Assembly: GCA_016218905.1 (NCBI GenBank)
Contig: JACRCS010000486.1
Span: 1 to 5,032 of the forward strand
Direction of reading: 5' to 3'
Source of the DNA: Deltaproteobacteria bacterium
GTDB taxonomy: Bacteria > Desulfobacterota_C > Deferrisomatia > Deferrisomatales > JACRMM01
DNA length: 5,032 nt
The position numbers and the translations under genes are program-made. Under the pieces are notes generated by a model. It was not told the origin of the DNA and did not search any database. It saw only the letters and a program-made list of their open reading frames with translations. Positions 1 to 5,032 of the stretch are shown one piece after another; within the stretch, counting starts at the first letter, position 1; every line of letters starts with the position of its first letter.

Positions 1-61
1 CGGCCGGAGCGTCGCCGGCGGAGCCTGACCCGGCGCGCCGCCGCGGTATCCTCGGGTCCCG

Positions 62-78
62 CGCGCGCCCGGCGCGCG
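62..78. repeat. GC-only inverted repeat upstream of hypB
   Basis: Seven bases at 62-68 are perfectly complementary to 72-78, with a 3-base loop at 69-71, giving a short all-GC hairpin 14 bases before the hypB start codon. There is no T-tract after it, so it does not look like a classical intrinsic terminator. It could be a leader hairpin close to the ribosome binding site, or simply a product of very high GC content. The rest of 1-92 contains one in-frame stop (TGA at 26-28) that might end an upstream gene, and no convincing promoter. Confidence 0.3.
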
Positions 79-92
79 GACGGAGGCCCGGG

Positions 93-761
93 ATGCCCGA
101 AGTCGACGTCAAGCAGAAGGTCCTCGCGGCGAACCAGGCGGCCGCCGCCTCGCTCCGCGAGGCCTTCGCCGCGCAGGGGACCCTCGTCGTCAACCTGATC
201 TCCTCCCCCGGCTCCGGGAAGACGACGCTCCTCGAAGCGACGGTGGCCCGGCTCGCCGGGAAGCTGAAGATGGGCGGTCTCGACGGCGACATCGCAACCG
301 ACCGGGACGCGGACCGTCTTCGGAAGGCGGGAATTCCAGCGAGGCAGATCCTTACCGGCGGCGCCTGCCACCTCGACGCCCGGCAGGTGGACGCGGCGCT
401 CGTGGAAGAAGGGGAGAAGCTCCGCGGCCTCGACATCCTCTTCATCGAAAACGTCGGGAACCTGATCTGCCCCACCTCCTACGACCTCGGGGAGGACTTC
501 AAGATCGTCCTCCTATCGACGGCGGAAGGAGACGACAAGCCATTCAAGTACCCGGCGATCTTCTCGAAAGCGAAGGTGACCGTCCTGACGAAGGTGGACC
601 TTCTTCCGTACGTCGACTTCGACGTGGCGGCGGTGAGGCAGCAGGTCGCGACGCTGAACCCCGGGGCGCGGCTCCTCGAGGTCTCTGCTCGCAAAGGAGA
701 CGGCATGGACGACTGGTGCGCACTGCTCGAGAGCGAGCTCGCGAGGAAGAGGGCGTCGTGA
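93..761 (+). CDS. hypB: Hydrogenase nickel incorporation GTPase HypB
   Basis: HypB is a cytoplasmic SIMIBI-class GTPase that, with HypA, supplies Ni(II) to the large subunit of [NiFe]-hydrogenase (sometimes also urease) during maturation. The 222-residue protein shows the family motifs in order: P-loop SSPGSGKT at 37-44; GDIATDRDADRL at 65-76; the metal site Cys92-His93 in GGACHLDA plus Cys126 in ENVGNLICP, matching the G-domain Ni/Zn ligands of E. coli HypB; EGDDKPFKYP at 145-154; a G4 motif TKVD at 166-169 followed by LLPY; and SARKGDGMDDW near the end. The N-terminal CxxCGC nickel site and the His-rich stretch of some homologues are absent, so this is the short form. The ATG is supported by GGAGG at 82-86, 6 bases upstream, and by the N-terminus matching the usual short-HypB beginning, although the frame stays open to position 3. 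The G4 Asn-to-Thr change is tolerated in other SIMIBI GTPases. It probably heads an operon with the next two genes. Confidence 0.96.
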   Translation: MPEVDVKQKVLAANQAAAASLREAFAAQGTLVVNLISSPGSGKTTLLEATVARLAGKLKMGGLDGDIATDRDADRLRKAGIPARQILTGGACHLDARQVDAALVEEGEKLRGLDILFIENVGNLICPTSYDLGEDFKIVLLSTAEGDDKPFKYPAIFSKAKVTVLTKVDLLPYVDFDVAAVRQQVATLNPGARLLEVSARKGDGMDDWCALLESELARKRAS

Positions 762-1243
762 ACGGCCGCCAGGTTCTCTGGATTGCCGTGATTGCCGCCG
801 TCGCCCTGTGGCTCTGGAAGAGCGGGACGATCTCGAAGGTCGACACTCCGGCTGCGGCCCCGGCCGGAGCTGCCGCGTCCGGGGGGACGACCCCCGGCTT
901 CGCGGGAGAAGCGTGCCTGACGGCCGCCGAGGAGGCGAGCCGGCGGACGCAGGAGGCGGCGGCGGTCCTCCTGCGCACGCCCATCGATCCGGCGGCGTTC
1001 TCGCAGGCGTCCGACGGCGCGACGTCCGCGATCTCTTCGGCCGAAGGGAAGTGCGGCGGGGGAGGCTCGACGGCCGAGCAGAGTGCCATGGAGGAGGGGC
1101 GCGGCGCCCTTGCCGAGATGCGCGCCCTCCTGTCGGAACTCTCGGGAGCCCTCTCGGGGAGCGGAAGCGCGTCGGATGCCCCGCGGAGGCGGGAGACCAT
1201 CGACAGGCATCTCGATGCCGCGCGGGCCGCGCTCCGGCGCTAG
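758..1243 (+). CDS. Small membrane-anchored helical protein of unknown function
   Basis: I do not recognise this 161-residue protein. Residues 1-5 are short and polar with one Arg. They are followed by one hydrophobic segment at about 6-20 (VLWIAVIAAVALWLW), an Ala/Pro/Gly/Ser-rich linker at about 29-47, and a mostly helical Ala/Glu-rich region to the end. The topology suggests a single-pass inner-membrane protein with its C-terminal part outside the cytoplasm. It has two cysteines, Cys53 (GEACLTAAEEA) and Cys99 (EGKCGGGG), which could form a disulfide there. An ATG at 716 in the same frame would overlap hypB by 46 bases and put a charged Arg/Glu-rich stretch before the membrane segment. The GTG at 758 is preferred: it overlaps the hypB stop by 4 bases (GTGA), with AGAGGG at 748-753 as ribosome binding site. 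This implies translational coupling to hypB. The protein is real by context and composition; its function is unknown. Confidence 0.75.
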   Translation: MNGRQVLWIAVIAAVALWLWKSGTISKVDTPAAAPAGAAASGGTTPGFAGEACLTAAEEASRRTQEAAAVLLRTPIDPAAFSQASDGATSAISSAEGKCGGGGSTAEQSAMEEGRGALAEMRALLSELSGALSGSGSASDAPRRRETIDRHLDAARAALRR

Positions 1244-1277
1244 GGGCCCCAGTCGATCTTCGAAAGGAACTCTGCCG

Positions 1278-1898
1278 ATGCCGGATTCCGCGGCGTCCGC
1301 CTGTCCAAAGCGCCAAGCCTTCGACGCGCTCGCCCCCCGGTGGAACTCGCTCAAGCCCGACGAGGCGGTCGTCGCGGGGGTGGAACGGGGTCTCGCTCTC
1401 CTGGGGCGAATCGCCGGGGCGGACGTCATCGACCTGGGTTGCGGAACCGGGCGCCTCGAAGGCGTCCTCCTCCCTCAGCTCGGCGAGGGGACGATCGTCG
1501 CCGTCGATTTCTCGCCCGCGATGATCTCCCAGGCCTCTGGGCACTGCAAAGACCGGCGCGTCACCTGGCTCTGTCGGGACGTCCTGGAAACAGGCCTCGC
1601 CGCTTCCTCGGCCGACGTCGTCCTCTGCTTCGATGCTTTCCCCCATTTTCAGGATGGCGGAGGAGTCCTTCGCGAGGTCGCTCGGTGGCTCCGCCCGGGA
1701 GGCGCTTTTCTCCTCTGGCACGATGTCGGCCGGGAACAGCTCGCGCGGGTCCATCACCGGGCCGGGCCCGCCGTCGAGAACGACCTCCTGCCGTCGGTCG
1801 GTGATCTCGCAGCTCTCGCGGCCGCGGCCGGCCTCGAGGCCGAGATCGCCGTCGAGAACGAGAGCTCCTACACGCTTCTCGCGCGGCGCCCGGCCTGA
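1278..1898 (+). CDS. Class I SAM-dependent methyltransferase
   Basis: This predicted 206-residue cytoplasmic enzyme transfers a methyl group from S-adenosylmethionine to an unknown acceptor. The Rossmann-type core is clear: motif I VIDLGCGTGRL at 50-60; the acidic ribose ligand Asp77 in AVDFSPAMI; a motif with Asp101 (CRDV); CFDAFPHF at 117-124; and LRPGGAFLLWHD at 138-149. The part after the core is distinctive. It has GRE at 151-153, His159-His160, a conserved-looking NDLLP at 168-172, an AAAGLEAE helix, and a C-terminal SSYTLLARR strand. This layout resembles a group of small type-11-like methyltransferases I recall from anaerobes, whose substrate I do not know. The ATG at 1278 is chosen because AAAGGA at 1263-1268 lies 9 bases upstream and the family N-terminus (AFDALAPRWN) follows; the earlier ATG at 1083 would run inside the preceding gene. 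It lies 34 bases after that gene, so it is likely the third gene of the hypB operon. Confidence 0.88.
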   Translation: MPDSAASACPKRQAFDALAPRWNSLKPDEAVVAGVERGLALLGRIAGADVIDLGCGTGRLEGVLLPQLGEGTIVAVDFSPAMISQASGHCKDRRVTWLCRDVLETGLAASSADVVLCFDAFPHFQDGGGVLREVARWLRPGGAFLLWHDVGREQLARVHHRAGPAVENDLLPSVGDLAALAAAAGLEAEIAVENESSYTLLARRPA

Positions 1899-1936
1899 GC
1901 GTGGCCTGTGTCCGGTCCGTCGCGGGCACGACCGTG

Positions 1937-1966
1937 TTGACGGCCGGCCGGATGGGTCCCTACCAT
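1937..1966 (+). promoter_or_regulatory. Putative sigma70-type promoter for the exported-protein gene
   Basis: TTGACG at 1937-1942 matches the -35 consensus at 5 of 6 positions. TACCAT at 1961-1966 matches the -10 box at 4 of 6, including the key A and T positions. The spacer is 18 bp. Transcription would start near 1973, leaving a leader of about 25 bases that contains the GGGGAGG ribosome binding site. It sits in the 100-base gap between the methyltransferase and the exported-protein gene, where a new transcription unit is expected. Confidence 0.5.
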
Positions 1967-1969
1967 CCG
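1949..1969. repeat. 7-bp dyad overlapping the predicted -10 box
   Basis: CGGATGG at 1949-1955 is the exact reverse complement of CCATCCG at 1963-1969, with a 7-base spacer. The right arm covers most of the predicted -10 element. It could be a repressor operator or an RNA hairpin at the very start of the transcript. No T-tract follows, so it is not an obvious terminator for the methyltransferase gene. A palindromic GGCCGGCC lies just to its left in the same spacer. Confidence 0.35.
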
Positions 1970-1998
1970 CGCTTCGCACGGTGGTGCAGGGGAGGCAA

Positions 1999-3009
1999 AT
2001 GATCGAGGACACGATGTCGACAAGCGATCGCCTCGGCCGCGGCGCTTGCCGTGGGATCGAAAGCGGAGGCGGGTTCCGCTTTCTGGCGGCGCTCTTCCTC
2101 CTCTCGCTTGTGGGAGTCGAGGGGAGCGCGCTGGCTCAGGGCGCCCCCCTTACGCCGGGTCAGGCCCCGGTGAGGCTCTCCGCTCCTTCTCAGGTGGCGG
2201 CGGGCGCCGCGTTCACCGTCGCCCTTCGGGCCGACCTCACGGGCCGGACCGGAACGTGCGCCGCTGCCACGGTACCGCTCGTCCTTGGCGGCTATGCCCT
2301 CTCGGTCCGCTTCGACCCGACCGAGGTGGTCTTCGTCTCGGCCGCCGGAGGGGCGTCCAGTCAGTTCTCCACGACGCCGGCCTACACGAGCCCCGGCTCT
2401 GCCAACGCGTCCGGGTCGGTCCTCCTGAATGCCATCCAGGGAAACGCAGCGGCCCCCACCGGTCTCGTGGAGGTCGCGGTCCTGACCTTCCGTGCGGCGC
2501 CGGGAGCCCGTTCGGCACTTCTGACCGCCCAGCCAGCGTCCGTGGCGCTGACGTCCGCCGCCCAGGACTGCGGCGGCCCAGGCTCGGCAGGACCCGTCTC
2601 GATTCCGGCTGTCGGGGAGTCGGTCTCCGTGTCGATCGCCGGAACCGGCTTCTACCCGCTTACGCCGTGCCGGGTCTTCGACACCCGCGTCGCTTCGGGA
2701 GCTCCTATCCTGAACCCCGGAGAGACCCGGGTCTTCCACGTCGCGGGAACGTGCGGAATCGACCCGTCCACCGTGTCCCTCGCCGTGAACCTCACGGTCA
2801 CGGCGGCGGCGGAGACGGGAGCGCTCCAGGCCTTCCCGGGGAACGGGGCGCTTCCCGATAGCAGCACCCTGTCGTTCCGCGCGGGGGTGACGAGAGCCAA
2901 CAACGGGGTCCTACTCCTCGCCACCGACGGCGCCGGGACGATCGCCATTCACAATGCCTCGGCCGGGACCGTCCACGCGATCCTCGACGTAAACGGCACG
3001 TTTCGCTGA
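1999..3009 (+). CDS. Exported protein: cohesin-like domain plus acidobacterial-type C-terminal domain
   Basis: This 336-residue protein is predicted to be secreted or surface-located. It has a signal peptide with a hydrophobic core at about 28-40 (FLAALFLLSLVGV) and a likely cut after SALA46. Residues about 58-213 look like a cohesin-type beta-sandwich: a strand after VRLSAPSQVAAGAAF, then GGYALSVRFDPTEVVFVSA at 97-115, and alternating hydrophobic strands to VSVSI. Cys87 and Cys191 may pair. Residues 217-336 form a second domain with FYPLTPCRVFDTR at 218-230, Cys224 and Cys252 (TCGI), TRANN at 298-302 and ILDVNGTFR at the end, a module I know from secreted Acidobacteriota proteins of unknown role. 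Cohesin folds bind dockerins in cellulosomes, but outside them they serve general adhesion, so no partner is claimed. GGAGG at 1991-1995 supports the ATG at 1999, though the 3-base spacing is short; ATG 2014 is an alternative that leaves the signal peptide intact. The frame is open back to 1633, but that part lies inside the methyltransferase gene. Confidence 0.85.
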   Translation: MIEDTMSTSDRLGRGACRGIESGGGFRFLAALFLLSLVGVEGSALAQGAPLTPGQAPVRLSAPSQVAAGAAFTVALRADLTGRTGTCAAATVPLVLGGYALSVRFDPTEVVFVSAAGGASSQFSTTPAYTSPGSANASGSVLLNAIQGNAAAPTGLVEVAVLTFRAAPGARSALLTAQPASVALTSAAQDCGGPGSAGPVSIPAVGESVSVSIAGTGFYPLTPCRVFDTRVASGAPILNPGETRVFHVAGTCGIDPSTVSLAVNLTVTAAAETGALQAFPGNGALPDSSTLSFRAGVTRANNGVLLLATDGAGTIAIHNASAGTVHAILDVNGTFR

Positions 3010-3028
3010 CCCCGTTCTCAGCCGGGGT
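3009..3028. terminator. Inverted repeat at the convergent gene junction, possible bidirectional terminator
   Basis: ACCCCG at 3009-3014 pairs perfectly with CGGGGT at 3023-3028 across an 8-base loop. The repeat spans the 8-base gap between the two facing stop codons, which is where a shared terminator would sit. Neither side has a run of T, so strength as an intrinsic terminator is doubtful; it may only reduce read-through or protect 3' ends. Confidence 0.3.
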
Positions 3029-3959
3029 GCCGGCAGGGAATGACCTCGACCGTCACGTGTGTCAGGCCGAGGTCGACGGGCAGGAGGTCTCGATATTCGT
3101 CCGGCGTCAGGGGCTCTGCGCTGACGACCGTGACGATGGCCGCCCAGCCTCCGGGAGCGACCTGCCAGACGTGAAGGTCTGTCACGCGGTCGCCCGCACG
3201 GAGCTCGACGGCCTGCCGGATTCGTTCGCTCGTCGAAGCCGGCGCCTGTCGGTCGAGGAGGACGCGTCCGCTCTCCACCAGGAGCCCCACGGACCAGCGC
3301 GTGACGATCGCGGCGCCCACGACGCCCATCGTCGGGTCGAGGAAGGCCCAGCCCAGGAATGCCCCCCCGGCGAGGGCGACGATGGCCAGGACCGACGTGA
3401 GGGCGTCCGCGAGAACGTGGAGGTAGGCCGAGCGGAGGTTGTGGTCGTGCGGGTGCGCGGGATCGGGACCGTCATCGCGTCCGTGCGCGTGGCTTCCCGC
3501 CTCTTCGCGAACGAGGATGAACGCGCTGACGGCGTTCACGCCGAGGCCGAGGACGGCGACCGCGATCGCTTGCGCGAAGGCGACGGGAACAGGCTGGAGC
3601 AGGCGCGCCACGCTCTCCCACGCCATCAGCGCGGCGAATGCGGCCAGGAGGATGGCGCCGGAGAAGCCCGCCAGGGCGTTCATCTTTCCCGCGCCAAAGC
3701 TGTAGTCGGGGTCGCCAGCGTGGCGGCGGACCCAGGCGTAGGCGAAGGCGGAGAGGCCGAGCGCCGCCGCGTGCGAAGCCATGTGGAGGCCGTCGGCCAG
3801 GAGCGCCATCGAGCCGAACACGACGCCTGCCCCGATCTCCACGACCATCGTCACGGCCGTCAGGGCGATGACGACCCGGGTCCTCCGCTCGGCCGGCCGG
3901 AGCCGGTCCTGGCCGAAGACGTGGTCGTGGCGTCTCGCTTCGCCGCACTCCTCGTGCAC
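3018..3959 (-). CDS. dmeF: Cation diffusion facilitator, Co(II)/Ni(II) efflux transporter DmeF
   Basis: DmeF is an inner-membrane proton-coupled antiporter of the CDF family that exports Co(II), and in some species Ni(II), from the cytoplasm. The 313-residue protein has the DmeF signature HDHVFGQD at 11-18. Six membrane segments lie at about 28-48, 52-77, 96-119, 128-150, 179-203 and 207-229. The metal site is visible as Asp56/His59/His63 in the second segment (ADGLHMASH) and His181-xxx-Asp185 in the fifth (LHVLAD). The cytoplasmic loop at about 155-174 carries five His (157, 159, 169, 171, 173), a modest version of the His-rich loop. The C-terminal domain keeps DLHVW at 261-265 and ends with CRH. 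The start is GTG, chosen because the signature begins at residue 11 and GGGGG lies 5 bases before it. It follows the nuclease stop by 17 bases, so the two are probably co-transcribed. Regulation would lie upstream of the nuclease, outside the window; no metal-sensor operator is seen. Confidence 0.95.
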   Translation of the reverse strand: MHEECGEARRHDHVFGQDRLRPAERRTRVVIALTAVTMVVEIGAGVVFGSMALLADGLHMASHAAALGLSAFAYAWVRRHAGDPDYSFGAGKMNALAGFSGAILLAAFAALMAWESVARLLQPVPVAFAQAIAVAVLGLGVNAVSAFILVREEAGSHAHGRDDGPDPAHPHDHNLRSAYLHVLADALTSVLAIVALAGGAFLGWAFLDPTMGVVGAAIVTRWSVGLLVESGRVLLDRQAPASTSERIRQAVELRAGDRVTDLHVWQVAPGGWAAIVTVVSAEPLTPDEYRDLLPVDLGLTHVTVEVIPCRHPG

Positions 3960-3976
3960 GTCTTCCCCCGGTTCTC

Positions 3977-5032
3977 CTACTTCACCCTGAGCCGGACGAC
4001 GACCGGATCGTGGTCGCTCACACGCTTCTCGTCCGAGCAGTCGGAGTTCGCGTGGACGATCTCGATCGCCGACCCGGCTCCGAGGGCGGGGGAGACGATG
4101 ACGTGGTCGAGGACCTGCGAGGCACCCTCGAAGTTGAAGGTGTAGCGGCTCTCGGCCGGAACCCGAAGGACGAGGTTCTCGAGCGGCTCGTTGCCGAGGA
4201 GCCGGGCCGATTCGGAGTATTCGAAGTCGTTCATGTCTCCCAGGACGACCACCCGGGCCATCGGGTCGGCCGCGAGGAGCCGATCGACGAAGGTGCGGAC
4301 CTCTTGCGCCTGGGCGGCGCGGCGCGAGGCCGTCGGGGAGCGAGGAGGCTGCGTCGCGCCGAAGGCCCGGTCGTCGTCGGACTTCGACGAGAGGTGGTTC
4401 GCGACGACGAAAAGCGGCTTTCCCCGGAAGAGCAGCTCGGCCGCGAGGGAACGGCGGACTCCCTCGCCCTGGGTCGGCGTGAAGGCGGTCGAGCGAGGCG
4501 CCACCCGGCCCGGGCTGAGCGTGAGGTGGAGTTTCTTGCCGAGCCCTTCCGGCTCGGTCGCGTCGAGGGGTCCGGCCTCGCCTCGCTTCACGAGTGTCAC
4601 GCGGGAGGGATTCAGAAGTAGGGCGACGCGGATGTTCCCGCCGGGCTGCCCCCCTTCCCGTCCTTCGACCGGGTCGATCCAGACCTCCTCGTAGCGCGGG
4701 CCTCCTGCGACGTCGATTCCGTCGACGAGCGCGTCGAGCGTCTTTCGCGACGTCACGACGCCGTCTCCCTTGCCCGCCGGACCGCTGTCGTCCTGGACCT
4801 CTTCGAGCGCGACGACGTCGGGGCCGCTGATCCTTCTGGCGATCACCTCACCGATCCGCGTGAATCTCTCGGCGGGGCCAGCGGCGGAGAGGTTCTCGAC
4901 GTTGAAGGACGCCACGGTGAGGTGGTGTTTGTCCCCGCGAAGCATGGCGGAGGCCTCACAGCCACCGCCCGGCGCCTCCAGAACGAGGGGGGCGAGCGGC
5001 CAGAACCGGTAGTTCGAGTAGGCGTAGTCGAC
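3977..5032 (-). CDS. Secreted-type endonuclease/exonuclease/phosphatase-family nuclease, 5' end beyond the window
   Basis: This is the C-terminal 351 residues of a larger protein with the DNase I-like fold, probably an extracellular nuclease acting on DNA, though related domains cleave phosphodiesters in other substrates. Counting from the window edge, the catalytic motifs are all present: FNVENL at 43-48, EEVQD at 77-81 (metal-binding Glu), ANH at 211-213, GDMND at 265-269, LDH at 308-310 and SDHDP at 339-343 (catalytic Asp-His). An in-frame ATG at 4945 is the first Met, but it is unlikely to be the true start. The frame is open for 29 more codons to the edge and encodes DYAYSNYRFWP, the kind of segment that in modular extracellular nucleases lies just before this domain, after an N-terminal OB-fold or similar region. 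The signal peptide and N-terminal domains would therefore be off the window. It ends in TAG and is followed after 17 bases by dmeF. Confidence 0.88.
   Translation of the reverse strand, partial: VDYAYSNYRFWPLAPLVLEAPGGGCEASAMLRGDKHHLTVASFNVENLSAAGPAERFTRIGEVIARRISGPDVVALEEVQDDSGPAGKGDGVVTSRKTLDALVDGIDVAGGPRYEEVWIDPVEGREGGQPGGNIRVALLLNPSRVTLVKRGEAGPLDATEPEGLGKKLHLTLSPGRVAPRSTAFTPTQGEGVRRSLAAELLFRGKPLFVVANHLSSKSDDDRAFGATQPPRSPTASRRAAQAQEVRTFVDRLLAADPMARVVVLGDMNDFEYSESARLLGNEPLENLVLRVPAESRYTFNFEGASQVLDHVIVSPALGAGSAIEIVHANSDCSDEKRVSDHDPVVVRLRVK

Noticed and set aside
1..28. Possible 3' end of an upstream gene ending GRSVAGGA and TGA at 26-28
   Set aside because: Only eight codons are visible, with no recognisable motif. 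It could be the end of hypA or any other gene, or chance, so it is not annotated.
3..92. Upstream extension of hypB in the same open frame
   Set aside because: The ATG at 93 has a well-spaced GGAGG, and the protein from there matches the usual short-HypB N-terminus. The upstream codons give an Arg/Pro/Gly-rich sequence without Cys or His metal motifs.
1244..1277. GGGGCCCC-like palindrome just after the membrane-protein stop as a possible terminator
   Set aside because: It is a very short self-complementary GC run with no loop or T-tract, and the next gene follows at once with its own ribosome binding site.
808..1524. Plus-strand open frames at 808-1524 and 1340-1804
   Set aside because: Both are out-of-frame shadows of the membrane protein and the methyltransferase, with Arg/Gly-rich low-complexity products.
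513..2012. Long open frame of 499 codons on the minus strand, with others of 316 and 218 codons nearby
   Set aside because: They lie opposite hypB, the small membrane protein and the methyltransferase, and their products are Arg/Pro/Ser-rich without recognisable motifs. Long antisense frames are expected at this GC content.
2046..2861. Plus-strand 271-codon frame and minus-strand 259-codon frame (1960-2739) over the exported-protein gene
   Set aside because: Neither shows any family motif, whereas the frame at 1999-3009 has a signal peptide and two recognisable domains.
3027..4145. 372-codon open frame on the plus strand
   Set aside because: It is antisense to dmeF and the end of the nuclease gene. 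The product is Asp/Arg/Glu-rich with no domain pattern, while the minus strand encodes a clear CDF transporter.

Overview
The window is strongly GC-rich, densely coding, and fits a free-living bacterium. The best taxonomic hint is the C-terminal domain of the exported protein at 1999-3009. Its pattern (FYPLTPCRVFDTR, then a second Cys in TCGI, then TRANN, ending in ILDVNGTF) is one I associate from memory with secreted proteins of Acidobacteriota, especially Thermoanaerobaculia-like lineages. The partial nuclease at the right edge also resembles secreted nucleases of that group. This assignment is an inference; no rRNA or other marker gene is present.

Left half, plus strand (93-1898): a compact, probably co-transcribed trio. 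First is hypB, the GTPase metallochaperone that delivers nickel to [NiFe]-hydrogenase. Next is an unrecognised small membrane-anchored protein whose GTG start overlaps the hypB stop by 4 bases. Last is a class I SAM-dependent methyltransferase 34 bases further on. No hydrogenase structural gene or other hyp gene is visible, although hypB lies only 92 bases from the window edge.

Centre, plus strand (1937-3009): a good sigma70-type promoter (TTGACG, 18 bp, TACCAT) with a 7-bp dyad over its -10 box precedes a gene for an exported two-domain protein. That protein has a signal peptide, a cohesin-like beta-sandwich, and the acidobacterial-type C-terminal domain.

Right half, minus strand (5032 down to 3018): a secreted-type endonuclease/exonuclease/phosphatase-fold nuclease whose 5' end lies beyond the window, followed after 17 bases by dmeF, a cation diffusion facilitator for Co(II)/Ni(II) efflux. 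dmeF converges on the exported-protein gene, with stop codons 8 bases apart and a small inverted repeat across the junction.

HypB (nickel insertion) and DmeF (nickel/cobalt export) share a metal theme, but they lie on opposite strands in separate transcription units, so a functional link is only suggestive. I saw no tRNA, rRNA, CRISPR array, insertion sequence or prophage gene. No stretch over 300 bases lacks a gene.
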